Shown here piece after piece: positions 17,440-26,384 of a stretch of 64,000 bases of DNA. Numbering within the stretch: position 1 is the stretch's first letter; every line of letters begins with the position of its first letter. The notes below the pieces were generated by a model. It was not told the DNA's origin, searched no databases, and worked only from the letters and a program-made list of their open reading frames with translations. Both the position numbers and the translations under genes were made by a program. Source of the DNA: an uncultured Clostridia bacterium (GTDB lineage Bacteria > Bacillota > Clostridia > Saccharofermentanales > Saccharofermentanaceae); assembly GCA_946407705.1 (NCBI GenBank), contig CAMJPC010000008.1:1-64000 (forward strand), given 5' to 3'.

Positions 17440-18805
17440 GAACGACATTCCGTCAGTTCTTACAGGCGCCCTGAAGTTCGGGATCAAACCGGGCCTTGAG
17501 CGCATCACCGGACTACTTGAGCTTCTCGGCAATCCCCAGGATTCAATTAAGGCAGTACACGTTGCCGGTACCAACGGCAAAGGTTCTGTATGCACTTATC
17601 TTTCAACGATCCTTGCCTGTGATGGCAAGAAGGTCGGAGTTTTCACGTCTCCTTATCTTGAGAGGTTTTCTGAAAGGATCAGGATCATCGATGGCAGGGA
17701 AGGCGCCACCTCTTTTACTGAAGATGACAGTTACGGAGAGATCCCTTCCGGAAGGCTTAACGAGCTCTCGGACAGGGTTAAGACCGCGATGGATAAGATG
17801 CTTTCCGAAGGCATGGAACACCCTACGGAGTTCGAGCTTATTACCGCCATCGGATTTCTTTATTTTGCCGAGGAGAAAGTTGACATTGCGGTCCTTGAGA
17901 CCGGACTCGGCGGAAGACTTGATTCAACTAACGTAATAGATAAACCTGTCGCGACCGGAATCTGCTCGATCGGACTTGATCACTGCGGCGTTCTGGGTTC
18001 AACGATCTCCGAGATCGCAGCTGAGAAAGCAGGCATATTCAAAAAAGGCGTTCCCGCCGTATGCCTCGATCCCGATGAGATGATCATTTCTGATGAGATG
18101 AGGAAGGACGTAAGAGATACGTTTACTTCTGTTGCTGCCGGGAAAGGCTCTCCGCTGACGTTTGTAGGCACGGACGGCGCCATGGAGAAGGCTGTGTTTG
18201 AGCCTGACGGAAACATGGTTTTCGAGCTTGACGGCAGGAAATACAAGACTGCATTGAACGGCAGACATCAGGTCACCAATGCAGCGCTCGCGATTGCACT
18301 TGCGCGCATCTGCAATGCATCGGAGGAATCGATCGAAGCCGGGATCAGCCTTGCCAGGTGGAAGTGCCGCTGCGAGATCCTTTCTTTTGATCCGGTCGTC
18401 CTGATCGACGGCGGACACAATCCCCAGGGCGCGGAAAGCCTTGCCTCAACTTTGAACGACATTCTCGGAGGAACGCTTAAAGGCAGGAAGATCCGCGTTG
18501 TTGCTGGAATGATGGCCGACAAGGATGTTAAGGGAGTCTATGAAGCTTACAGGTGCGGCGGACTCAATATTGCAGAGGCCGTGACGGTAAAGCCTGACAA
18601 CAGCAGGAGCATGGAACCTGCTAATCTTTCAGAAATAATAAATGATGTGTATAATAACAAAGTTCAAACCCTGGAGGCCGAAAGCCCCGAAGAGGGTGTC
18701 CGTCTGGCACTTGAACGTTCAAAGGCTGACGGAATGCCGCTCCTCGTTACCGGATCGCTTTATCTGGCCGGGCAGGTTAGAGGATATCTGAAAGGAATCA
18801 TTTGA
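17432..18805 (+). CDS. folC: Folylpolyglutamate / dihydrofolate synthase
   Basis: A 457-residue Mur-ligase-fold enzyme that adds glutamate to (dihydro)folate or to dihydropteroate using ATP. Signatures are VAGTNGKGSVCTYLS (P-loop), FTSPYLERFSERIRI, ETGLGGRLDSTNV, GLDHCGVLGSTISEIAAEKAGIFK and the C-terminal IDGGHNPQGAESL. Length is slightly above average because of an insert of about 20 residues near residue 90. The start ATG lies within the end of the gtrA gene, and the stop shares one base with the next start, so expression is coupled to both neighbours. Confidence 0.93.
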   Translation: MPENDIPSVLTGALKFGIKPGLERITGLLELLGNPQDSIKAVHVAGTNGKGSVCTYLSTILACDGKKVGVFTSPYLERFSERIRIIDGREGATSFTEDDSYGEIPSGRLNELSDRVKTAMDKMLSEGMEHPTEFELITAIGFLYFAEEKVDIAVLETGLGGRLDSTNVIDKPVATGICSIGLDHCGVLGSTISEIAAEKAGIFKKGVPAVCLDPDEMIISDEMRKDVRDTFTSVAAGKGSPLTFVGTDGAMEKAVFEPDGNMVFELDGRKYKTALNGRHQVTNAALAIALARICNASEESIEAGISLARWKCRCEILSFDPVVLIDGGHNPQGAESLASTLNDILGGTLKGRKIRVVAGMMADKDVKGVYEAYRCGGLNIAEAVTVKPDNSRSMEPANLSEIINDVYNNKVQTLEAESPEEGVRLALERSKADGMPLLVTGSLYLAGQVRGYLKGII

Positions 18806-19800
18806 TGCACGACTATCTGAGATACATCATGATGATACAACCGATCACCGAGACGAGTCTCATCCTTTTCGATGTGAGCAACGAAGAGAAGGGCAGGATC
18901 GTCAGGCAGTACAACCGCGCTCTCGAAAACGCGAGGGGCGAGGGTACTGACGTTGCGCAGATCTTCCTCAAGCCTCTCATTGCACAGTATCAGAAATGGG
19001 GAGATCCCGCACTGATATTCGGTCTCTGCCTTGCAAGAGAGGGTCAGTTCAAGAGAGCTGAAGGAAGTCTTACATATGCTATTTCCGGAACCCTGGGAAG
19101 CGAGCAGCAGCTGTCGATCGCACAGGAAGCGCTCAGATTCGTCAGGGAAGACATAAAGAATCCGCCCAGTGATCTTCCTCCGGCAGATCTCGCGGGCAAG
19201 ATCAGGAACGCGAAAATGGCTTCCGATGAGACTCCTGCAGGACGTGTGGGCTTCCAGGCTCCCATCCTCATGAGGGCACAGAGAGTCAACGAGCGTCCCC
19301 AGATGGCTACGACCAAGGAGCGCCGCGACGTAATGATGCGTTCGGGCGGAGTTGGAGACGAGCTTCCGGATGATTCGATCAACATCGAGGATGTGGCATC
19401 CCCGGGCGAGAAGCTCAGACGCGCCGTCACCGTTCTCGTCGTAATGGGCGCTTTGGCATTGGTCGTTATTTTCATTATTTTCGGAGTCATCCCGCTCGTT
19501 CATTCCGTAACTGAAGGCGGAGACGCAAAGACAAAGCTGGATTACCTTACGAGCGAACTTAACAAGGCCAGGGGCGACGTCGAGATCTCATCGATAATGA
19601 GCGCTTACGAGGCAAGGTTCTCGATCCCCGCTGAAACTGACGCAAACGGCAACCCCGTAACTTATACGACAACGACGCCTCCGACTACCGAGTCGACGAC
19701 TACCGAGACAACAACGGCACTCACGGCTTACATAGTCAATCCGGATCCCACCGGAACGGGCGTGGAAGGAACCGGCGGTCAAACTACAAAAGGCAACTGA
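18805..19800 (+). CDS. Single-span membrane protein of unknown function
   Basis: A 331-residue protein whose N-terminal ~120 residues are helical and TPR-like (ALIFGLCLAREGQFKRAEGSLTYA). They are followed by a polar linker, one transmembrane helix (about residues 212-236, rich in Val and Ile) and an extracellular Thr/Glu-rich tail. The ATG at 18805 shares its A with the folC stop (TGATG) and is preferred to the TTG three bases earlier. I do not recognise a family. The layout, with a cytoplasmic helical repeat domain and a low-complexity exterior tail, suggests a scaffold or sensor rather than an enzyme. Confidence 0.7.
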   Translation: MHDYLRYIMMIQPITETSLILFDVSNEEKGRIVRQYNRALENARGEGTDVAQIFLKPLIAQYQKWGDPALIFGLCLAREGQFKRAEGSLTYAISGTLGSEQQLSIAQEALRFVREDIKNPPSDLPPADLAGKIRNAKMASDETPAGRVGFQAPILMRAQRVNERPQMATTKERRDVMMRSGGVGDELPDDSINIEDVASPGEKLRRAVTVLVVMGALALVVIFIIFGVIPLVHSVTEGGDAKTKLDYLTSELNKARGDVEISSIMSAYEARFSIPAETDANGNPVTYTTTTPPTTESTTTETTTALTAYIVNPDPTGTGVEGTGGQTTKGN

Positions 19801-19817
19801 ATCGGAGGCAACTCTCA

Positions 19818-21323
19818 ATGAATTATATAAGCACAAGAGGATATGACAGGAAGTACAAGGCTTCAGAGGCGATCATTCAGGGAATAGCTCCCGACGGCGG
19901 ACTTTTCGTACCTGACGAGATACCTCATCTGAGCGAGAATGACATTCTCGCCATGACAAACATGCAGTTCTATCAGATCTCCGCAAAGGTCCTTTCGATG
20001 TTCCTTACGGATTTCACTGAGGCTGAGCTTCTTAACTTCGCAAGTCAGGCTTATTCCGAGGAGAAGTGGGGAGAGAATCCTGTTCCGCTCGTACAGCTCA
20101 ACCAGTACAACGACAGGGAATACATCCTTGAGCTCTGGCACGGACCCACGTGCGCTTTTAAGGATGTCGCACTGCAGATGCTTCCCCATCTCATGACAGC
20201 TTCCGTAAAGAAGACCGGTCTTAACAAAAAGATCTGCATCCTCACGGCAACTTCCGGAGACACCGGAAAGGCTGCTCTCGAAGGCTTCAAGGATCTTCCC
20301 GGAACAGAGATCATCGTATTCTATCCGACAGGCGGCGTATCTGAGGCACAGAAGCTCCAGATGGTAACGACTGACGGTTCAAATACTCATGTCATCGCGG
20401 TCGACGGATGCTTTGACGATGCCCAGACAGGCGTTAAGAACATTTTCGGCGACGAGTCTTTCAAGGCTGAACTTGATGCGAAGGGCATCATGCTGTCTTC
20501 TGCCAACTCCATCAACTGGGGACGTCTCGCACCTCAGATCGCTTACTATGTTTACTCTTACGTTGAGCTTTTGAGAACAGAGAAGATCAAGAAGGGTGAG
20601 GAGATCAACATCGTTGTTCCCACGGGTAACTTCGGCAACATCCTCGCTGCTTGGTTTGCAAAGCAGATGGGAATCCCCGTAAGAAAGCTCATCTGCGCTT
20701 CCAACCGCAACAAGGTCCTCTGCGATTTCTTCTCCACGGGCGTTTACGACCGCAACAGAGAATTCTTCAAGACGACATCTCCTTCAATGGATATCCTTAT
20801 CTCTTCGAATCTCGAGAGACTTCTTTTCGAGGTATCGAACGGAGATACCGCAAAGGTTACGGGCTGGATGAAGGAACTTTCCGAGGAAGGAAAGTACACT
20901 GTCGACAAGGAAACGCTTAAGCTCCTGCAGCGCCAGTTCGTTGGCGGATTTGCTGATGAGACAGGCGTTGCAAAGACGATCCTCGAGGTCTATGACCGCA
21001 CGGACAACGTTATCGATACTCATACAGCCGTAGGATTCAACATCTATGGACGTTATCACCAGCGTTCGAACGACGACAGCAAGACGGTCTTCGCTTCGAC
21101 CGCATCACCGTTCAAGTTTGCTCCGGCAGTAATGGATGCCATCAGAGGCACAGGCTACAGCACCGGAAGGTCTGCTGACACATTGATCCGCGAGCTTTCA
21201 GAGGAGAGCGGACTCGAGATCCCGGATTCCATCGCGACCCTCGGCGAAAAGGAGATACGCCACAAAGACGTCATCGCCAAAGAGGACATGGAAAACAAAG
21301 TAAGAGAAATACTTATCGGCTGA
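19818..21323 (+). CDS. thrC: Threonine synthase
   Basis: A 501-residue PLP enzyme that makes threonine from O-phosphohomoserine. The N-terminal region NYISTRGYDRKYKASEAI and GIAPDGGLFVP is the threonine synthase module. PLP-binding LWHGPTCAFKDVALQ contains the Schiff-base Lys, and ATSGDTGKAALEGF and VPTGNFGNILAAW bind phosphate. Length fits the longer bacterial type. A good GGAGG site precedes the ATG. Its last codons and stop lie in a terminator hairpin shared with the 3' end of the opposing EamA gene. Confidence 0.96.
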   Translation: MNYISTRGYDRKYKASEAIIQGIAPDGGLFVPDEIPHLSENDILAMTNMQFYQISAKVLSMFLTDFTEAELLNFASQAYSEEKWGENPVPLVQLNQYNDREYILELWHGPTCAFKDVALQMLPHLMTASVKKTGLNKKICILTATSGDTGKAALEGFKDLPGTEIIVFYPTGGVSEAQKLQMVTTDGSNTHVIAVDGCFDDAQTGVKNIFGDESFKAELDAKGIMLSSANSINWGRLAPQIAYYVYSYVELLRTEKIKKGEEINIVVPTGNFGNILAAWFAKQMGIPVRKLICASNRNKVLCDFFSTGVYDRNREFFKTTSPSMDILISSNLERLLFEVSNGDTAKVTGWMKELSEEGKYTVDKETLKLLQRQFVGGFADETGVAKTILEVYDRTDNVIDTHTAVGFNIYGRYHQRSNDDSKTVFASTASPFKFAPAVMDAIRGTGYSTGRSADTLIRELSEESGLEIPDSIATLGEKEIRHKDVIAKEDMENKVREILIG

Positions 21324-22251
21324 CGGTTCCGTCAGCCTTTTTCTTGAACTTCAGGTAATTGTTGTTATACAGATAGTTCAGCACGGATGCGCCGATGATT
21401 ATCGCGTATCCGATTATGCTGAGCCAGTCGGGAACTTCGCCCAAAACAATCAGTCCCAGAAGAGCCGTGAAGATGACGGTCGAATAATCGTAGATCGAGA
21501 TCTCTTTTGCAGGGCACATTGCGTATGCGGATGAAATGAATATCTGTCCAAAGCATGCCGCGACGCCGGTCATGGCGCAGTAGAACAGCTGGAGAGGCGT
21601 TATGGGCTGATATGTGAATATGATGAACGGTATAAGGATGATGCAGGAAAAAGTCGAGAAGAAGGCAACGACGATCATAGGACGTTCGCCTTTGACCGTA
21701 ACCTTGCGGAGAAAAGCATAAGCGATACCTGCGCAGACACCGCCTATAAGGGCTATTGCCAGAGGGAACAGCGAGTCTCCCGACACACCGAGTTTGCCAA
21801 ACAGAAACGAAGGTTTGACAACGAAGACCGCACCGGCCAAAGCCGTAAGGATGGCTGCCCACTGGAATCCGTCGGCTGCCTCTTTCAGGATGAAGATCGA
21901 CGTGACCAGAGCAAAGAAAGGCGAGAGCTTGTTGAGCATCATGGCATCAGACATGTTGGTGTGCGAGATCGCGTAGAAGTTTGCGAGGATGCCGATCGTA
22001 CCGAATGAGGCGCGCATTATGAGTCCGGGCATGGAACCCTTTTTGATCTTGAATTTCTCGGGTGATCTGGCGAGCATTATGTAAGACATCACGATTGCCA
22101 CGAGATTTCTGAAGAAAGCCTTCATGAAGACCGGCATGTCACCTGCCAGATTGATGAACAGAGCCATGACCGCAAACGAGAATGCGGATATCAGGAGAAA
22201 GATTACGCCTTTCTGGCGTGATGTAAGCCTTCCGGTTTTCTTTTCAGTCAT
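21313..22251 (-). CDS. EamA/DMT-family transporter
   Basis: A 312-residue polytopic protein with ten hydrophobic helices arranged as two EamA repeats of five. The charged ends are cytoplasmic (KKTGRLTSRQK at the start and FKKKADGTVSR at the end). Such drug/metabolite transporters move small solutes, often amino acids or nucleosides; the substrate cannot be predicted. It is convergent with thrC and overlaps its 3' end by 11 bases. AAAGGAG precedes the ATG, and the promoter at 22273-22301 stands back to back with that of the next gene. Confidence 0.88.
   Translation of the reverse strand: MTEKKTGRLTSRQKGVIFLLISAFSFAVMALFINLAGDMPVFMKAFFRNLVAIVMSYIMLARSPEKFKIKKGSMPGLIMRASFGTIGILANFYAISHTNMSDAMMLNKLSPFFALVTSIFILKEAADGFQWAAILTALAGAVFVVKPSFLFGKLGVSGDSLFPLAIALIGGVCAGIAYAFLRKVTVKGERPMIVVAFFSTFSCIILIPFIIFTYQPITPLQLFYCAMTGVAACFGQIFISSAYAMCPAKEISIYDYSTVIFTALLGLIVLGEVPDWLSIIGYAIIIGASVLNYLYNNNYLKFKKKADGTVSR
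21318..21342 (+). terminator. Terminator of thrC, inside the EamA coding end
   Basis: GGCTGACGG (318-326) and CCGTCAGCC (329-337) form a near-continuous 9-bp stem followed by TTTTT. It includes the thrC stop codon and also encodes the last residues of the EamA protein on the other strand. Confidence 0.75.
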
Positions 22252-22272
22252 TTTTGGCTCCTTTAGCGTCAG

Positions 22273-22301
22273 ATTTTAAGTTCCATTGGGCAAAAGTTCA
22301 A
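22273..22301 (-). promoter_or_regulatory. Promoter of the EamA gene
   Basis: On the minus strand TTGAAC (296-301) and TAAAAT (273-278) are 17 bp apart. The -35 directly abuts the -35 of the divergent promoter at 22302. Confidence 0.7.
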
Positions 22302-22330
22302 TTGACACTATCACCAACTCCCAATAAAAT
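22302..22330 (+). promoter_or_regulatory. Promoter of the oxidoreductase-queT operon
   Basis: Consensus TTGACA (302-307) and TAAAAT (325-330) with 17 bp between. An inverted repeat AATTAC-TT-GTAATT at 22335-22348 covers the expected transcription start and may be an operator. Confidence 0.75.
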
Positions 22331-22380
22331 TTATAATTACTTGTAATTTAGGGATCTTATCGAAAAGAGGAATGGGACAT

Positions 22381-23340
22381 ATGCTTAGAATCGGAATGCT
22401 TGGATGCGGAAACATGGCCGCTAAGATGGCTGATGCGCTTAAAGGTCATGAGGAGATCGTGATCGCCGGAGTTGCCGCAAGGGAAAGGAACAAAGCAAAG
22501 TCTTTTGCCGCAAAGCATTGCCCTGACGCAAAGGTCTATACGACTTACGCAAAGCTCGCAGCAGCTGAAGACATTGACCTTATCTATATCGCTACACCGA
22601 ACACATATCACTACGAGCATGCGATCATGTGCATCAAGGAGTACAAGAACATCCTTGTTGAGAAGCCTTTCACGATGAGCAAGGCTGAAGCCGACAGCAT
22701 CTTTTTCGAAGCCAAGAACAGAAACCTTTTTGTAGCCGAGGCCATGTGGACATCCTTCATGCCTTTGCACACGCAGCTGATGGAATGGGTCGAAGAAGGA
22801 AGGATAGGTACCCTCAAGTACATTTCCGCAAATCTCGGTTATGACATCACTGACGTTCCGAGACTTAACGATCCCGTATTGGGCGGCGGCGCTTATCTCG
22901 ATCTCGGCTGCTACACGACCAACCTTGCGCTTTCGCTCATGGGCGACGACATCAAGGTGTCACGCGTTTTCGCGAGAAAGTATTCCACTGGTATCGACAA
23001 GGATACGACTTACTGCCTCGAGACGGATGACGGAACGACGCTCGCCGTCCTTTATGTAACCATGACGACCAATACCGATAAGAGTGCCGAGATCGTAGGC
23101 GAGACAGGAAGGATCCATGTCACTAATATCAACAACTACCGTTTGATCGAACTCTACGATGAGAACGATGAGGTTATTGAGACCGCCGAGGCTGAAGGTC
23201 CGCTCTTCGAGGGCTATGCGATCGAAGTCCTTGCCTGCGCCGATGCCATTTCCAAGGGTCTTGTACAGGCTCCCGAGATGCCCTGGCAAAAGACGGCGAA
23301 GATCGCTCAGATCAACGATATCGTAAGGTCGATGATGTAA
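22381..23340 (+). CDS. Gfo/Idh/MocA-family oxidoreductase
   Basis: A 319-residue NAD(P)-dependent dehydrogenase acting on a sugar, inositol or related polyol. The N-terminal Rossmann motif GMLGCGNMA is followed by DLIYIATPNTYHYEHA and VEKPFTMSKAEAD, where the Lys of EKP is the family's active-site residue. It then has the (beta) substrate domain with GGGAYLDLGCYTTNLAL. Two ATGs compete, at 22372 and 22381. AGAGG ends 1 base before the first and 10 before the second, so the second is preferred and starts directly at the Rossmann fold. It leads a four-gene unit; queT begins 4 bases after its stop. Confidence 0.9.
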   Translation: MLRIGMLGCGNMAAKMADALKGHEEIVIAGVAARERNKAKSFAAKHCPDAKVYTTYAKLAAAEDIDLIYIATPNTYHYEHAIMCIKEYKNILVEKPFTMSKAEADSIFFEAKNRNLFVAEAMWTSFMPLHTQLMEWVEEGRIGTLKYISANLGYDITDVPRLNDPVLGGGAYLDLGCYTTNLALSLMGDDIKVSRVFARKYSTGIDKDTTYCLETDDGTTLAVLYVTMTTNTDKSAEIVGETGRIHVTNINNYRLIELYDENDEVIETAEAEGPLFEGYAIEVLACADAISKGLVQAPEMPWQKTAKIAQINDIVRSMM

Positions 23341-23344
23341 GAAC

Positions 23345-23884
23345 ATGACAGAGAACAAAGTTACCACAGCACGCGAAAAGAGCAAAAAGCGGATCAGGTT
23401 TGTTGTCATAAACGGCCTGCTCGCAGGTCTTTATGTTGTCTTTACGCTGCCGTTTGCCAATTTCGCTTACGGTCCGATCCAGTTCCGGCTCGCTGAGGTC
23501 CTGACAGTATTTCCTATCTTTTCGGCTGTTACCATCCCGGGAGTAACTCTCGGATGCTTTATCGCAAATCTCGTCAATCCAAACAGCTTAGGACCGGTTG
23601 ACATTATAGGCGGAACGCTGGCTACTCTTATCGCAGGTTATGTTTCCTGGCTCATCGGAAAGAAGAACAAGCCGGCAGGCATCATCCCTCCGATAGTATT
23701 TAACGGACTCATCGTAGGCGGATATCTTCCGTTCCTGCTCGTCGATCCCGGCAGCACGGTTACGATCCAGGCCATAGGCATCAACATGCTCTCAGTCGCG
23801 GGAAGCGAAGCAGTACTGCTCGTTGTCCTCGGACTTCCGCTGATCGCCCTCATCGCGAAAACAAAGATAAAGGACCTTCTGTAA
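23345..23884 (+). CDS. queT: QueT-family transporter
   Basis: A 179-residue membrane protein with about five helices and a basic cytoplasmic N-terminus. The QueT signature ALYVV-like helix, FAYGPIQFRLAEVLTVFP, and LGCFIANLVNPNSLGPVDIIGGT are clear. QueT is the substrate-binding S-component thought to bring queuosine precursors into the cell for tRNA modification. No preQ1 riboswitch can be present directly before it because only 4 bases separate it from the upstream gene. The next gene starts immediately after its stop codon. Confidence 0.88.
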   Translation: MTENKVTTAREKSKKRIRFVVINGLLAGLYVVFTLPFANFAYGPIQFRLAEVLTVFPIFSAVTIPGVTLGCFIANLVNPNSLGPVDIIGGTLATLIAGYVSWLIGKKNKPAGIIPPIVFNGLIVGGYLPFLLVDPGSTVTIQAIGINMLSVAGSEAVLLVVLGLPLIALIAKTKIKDLL

Positions 23885-24499
23885 ATGCCGCAGTATTTTG
23901 AGACAAATCCGGATACACCATCTGAGCGCAGGTTGATCGATTACCGCGCCAATGGCATCAACTTCGAATTCATAACCGATACTGCAGTCTTTTCCAGAAA
24001 CGGAGTCGATTTCGGGACCGATCTCATGATCAATGCCATCATCGCTGACATCAAGACCAGAAAGCACAGGAACGAAAGCTTCCTGGATCTGGGTTGCGGC
24101 ATGGGCGTCGTCGGGATCGTCATCAAGAACTGCTTCATGGGATTCTCCGTAACGGGTGTTGACGTTAATTCACGCGCTGTCGGACTTGCTCAGGAGAATG
24201 CGGAAAGAAACGGGGTGCCCGTTGATTTCAGGCAGAGCGACGTGCTTTCAGAGATCCCTGAAGACCAGTTTTTCGACATGATAGCAACAAATCCGCCTGT
24301 AAGGGCAGGTAAGAAGACCGTATTCAGATTCTATGAGGAAGCTTATGCACATCTGAAGCAGGACGGTTATCTTTATGTCGTTCTGCAGCGCAAGCAGGGC
24401 GCTCCTTCAACAGCCGCAAAACTCGAGGAGCTTTTCGGAAACTGCGAGACGCTCACGATCGACGGCGGATACAGAGTGATGAGGTCGCAGAAACAGTAA
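23885..24499 (+). CDS. RsmC-like small-subunit methyltransferase
   Basis: A 204-residue class I methyltransferase of the MTS family (RsmC/YbxB). The SAM site is FLDLGCGMGVVGIV (about 61-74), the acidic ribose-binding end of strand 2 is GVDVN, and the catalytic NPPVRAGK motif matches the NPP[FY] type used for methylation of an exocyclic amino group. RsmC methylates G1207 of 16S rRNA, and this protein probably acts on rRNA too, though the exact base is unproven. It starts on the base after the queT stop and its own stop shares one base with the next ATG. Confidence 0.85.
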   Translation: MPQYFETNPDTPSERRLIDYRANGINFEFITDTAVFSRNGVDFGTDLMINAIIADIKTRKHRNESFLDLGCGMGVVGIVIKNCFMGFSVTGVDVNSRAVGLAQENAERNGVPVDFRQSDVLSEIPEDQFFDMIATNPPVRAGKKTVFRFYEEAYAHLKQDGYLYVVLQRKQGAPSTAAKLEELFGNCETLTIDGGYRVMRSQKQ

Positions 24500-25503
24500 T
24501 GCCTAACGTGCTTGAGATATTGAACAATTTTCTGCCTTATCCCTTCATCGAATCGTACTGTATGTTTTTCATATACAGCTTTTTGGGCTGGAACCTTGAG
24601 GTCATCTACTACGGCGTGACCGAGGAAAGATTCATCAACCGCGGATTCCTTTCAGGACCCATCTGCCCGGTTTACGGACTTGCTTTCTATGCGGCCGTAT
24701 GGATCTTTGCCCCGCTCGCGAACAACTTCTTCGTCATATTCTTCGGAATGGCCACGGCTTGTACGGTCGTAGAACTCATTGCAGGCGAGATCCTCTACCA
24801 TACCTTCCACATGCGCTGGTGGGATTATTCGGATTATAAGTTCAACTACAAGGGATACATCTGCCTCAGATTCTACATCTATTGGGGAATCGCCGCTTCC
24901 CTCGGAATCTACGTTCTCCATCCCGCCGTACTCACACTGGTCAATCACATGGCTTTGCCCCTGAAAGCATTCCTGCTTGTGGTCTTCACGCTCCTGATGG
25001 TTACGGACACGATAGTCACGATCGCGACCATCATCGGTTTCCAGAAGAAAGTCAAAGCTTTCACCATGCTTTCTTCAGGAATGAAGATCGTTTCCGACAA
25101 GATCGGATCTGGTGTTTACGGTACTGTCGATACGATCGTTACGGTAAGCGAGCCGACCAAAAAGCATTACGATGAATACAGAAAGCTCATAGCGGAGAAC
25201 CGCCGTGTCGAAAAGGAGATGATCGCTGCGCACCGTGCCGCGGAGAAGGCTTTTGCGGAGCAGTTTACCGATGCCGAGAAAGCTAGTCTGCGGTTGGCTA
25301 AGCAGGCTGCCGGAGATTCGGTCAAATCCTTCATGTCGACTTTGAAGGCAGGTGAGCGCCGTCTTGCCGGAATCGTTACGGTCGGATACGGTGCCTCAAA
25401 GAAAACGATCCTCGCGCTCGTTAGACGCGGAGCATCTTCGGGAGCGGAAGAGGCGAGTGCTGAAGTTGATTCCGATGTCGAAGAAGATACGGAAAACATT
25501 TGA
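24499..25503 (+). CDS. CmpB-type putative ABC permease-like membrane protein
   Basis: A 334-residue protein with an N-terminal half of five or so membrane helices and a charged, helical cytoplasmic tail (about 200-334) rich in Ala, Lys and Glu. The motif YSFLGWNLEVIYYGVTEE, then FINRGFLSGPICPVYG and FHMRWWDYSDYKFNYKG, identifies the PF06541 family, often annotated as an ABC permease but without shown transport. The C-terminal tail ends in an acidic patch. The ATG overlaps the stop of the methyltransferase gene (TAATG). Confidence 0.85.
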   Translation: MPNVLEILNNFLPYPFIESYCMFFIYSFLGWNLEVIYYGVTEERFINRGFLSGPICPVYGLAFYAAVWIFAPLANNFFVIFFGMATACTVVELIAGEILYHTFHMRWWDYSDYKFNYKGYICLRFYIYWGIAASLGIYVLHPAVLTLVNHMALPLKAFLLVVFTLLMVTDTIVTIATIIGFQKKVKAFTMLSSGMKIVSDKIGSGVYGTVDTIVTVSEPTKKHYDEYRKLIAENRRVEKEMIAAHRAAEKAFAEQFTDAEKASLRLAKQAAGDSVKSFMSTLKAGERRLAGIVTVGYGASKKTILALVRRGASSGAEEASAEVDSDVEEDTENI

Positions 25504-25509
25504 TATAAT
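25501..25509 (+). promoter_or_regulatory. Extended -10 promoter of the mrp gene
   Basis: TGATATAAT matches an extended -10; no good -35 is seen. It overlaps the stop codon of the upstream gene, and the mrp ATG follows 32 bases later after TTGGAGGAAA. Confidence 0.5.
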
Positions 25510-25541
25510 AGCCAGGATAATTAATCAGTTGGAGGAAACAT

Positions 25542-26384
25542 ATGTCATCAGCATGTGATACATGTCCGTCGAAAAACGGCTGCACATCCCAGGATTCATG
25601 CCCTTCTTTGCAGCAGAAAGACCAGCTTGCAGCAGGTTCTTCTGTCAAGAAGGTAATAGGTGTCGCAAGCGGCAAGGGCGGCGTAGGCAAGTCTTTCGTA
25701 ACTTCCGTTCTTGCGGTTCAGCTCGCAAGGCAGGGATATAGAGTCGGAATAATGGATGCCGACATCACGGGCCCTTCAATTCCGCAGTCTTTCGGACTTG
25801 AAGATAACCTCATGGCAACCGACGACCAGCTCATCGTGCCTGCCGAGACAAAGTCAGGCATCAAGGCCGTCAGCGTCAATCTCGTTCTTCAGGATAAGGA
25901 AGCACCTGTAATCTGGCGCGGTCCTGTCCTTAATTCTCTCGTAAAGCAGTTCTGGGGACAGGTCAACTGGGGTCCTCTTGATGTTCTCCTCATCGACATG
26001 CCTCCGGGAACGGGCGACGTTCCTCTTACCGTTTTCCAGTCGATCCCGATCGACGGTATCCTTCTTGTTGCCACCGCTCAGGATCTCGTATCCATGATCG
26101 TCAACAAAGCACGCAACATGGCTTCCATGATGAACGTTCCGGTACTCGGAATGGTCGAGAACATGAGCTATGTTAAGTGTCCTCACTGCGGTGACAGGAT
26201 CGAACTTTACGGTGACGGCAAGGCCATAGAGAAATCTGCCGCCGAGATCGGTTCAACCGTTCTCGATAAGCTGCCTCTCGATCCCGAAGTTACAAAACTC
26301 GTCGATTCGGGTAATGCGGAATCAGTGTCGGAAGACCTTCTGGAAGGTACGGTCTCAATGTGCAAAAAGCTTTTGGCACAGTGA
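25542..26384 (+). CDS. mrp: Mrp/NBP35-type iron-sulfur carrier ATPase
   Basis: A 280-residue deviant Walker-A ATPase (MinD/NBP35 fold) that carries iron-sulfur clusters to apo-proteins. The P-loop SGKGGVGKS lies at about 43-51, DADITGPSIP is the switch, LLIDMPPGTGD is Walker B, and the bridging CPHC motif (VKCPHCGDR, about residue 210) binds the cluster between subunits. The N-terminus adds four Cys (positions 5, 8, 14, 20), reminiscent of NBP35-type ferredoxin-like extensions. It is translationally coupled to the lipoprotein gene by a 4-base overlap. Confidence 0.93.
   Translation: MSSACDTCPSKNGCTSQDSCPSLQQKDQLAAGSSVKKVIGVASGKGGVGKSFVTSVLAVQLARQGYRVGIMDADITGPSIPQSFGLEDNLMATDDQLIVPAETKSGIKAVSVNLVLQDKEAPVIWRGPVLNSLVKQFWGQVNWGPLDVLLIDMPPGTGDVPLTVFQSIPIDGILLVATAQDLVSMIVNKARNMASMMNVPVLGMVENMSYVKCPHCGDRIELYGDGKAIEKSAAEIGSTVLDKLPLDPEVTKLVDSGNAESVSEDLLEGTVSMCKKLLAQ

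Noticed and set aside
23320..23345. preQ1 riboswitch before queT
   Set aside because: Only 4 bases lie between the upstream stop and queT, and no riboswitch fold is seen at the operon head either.
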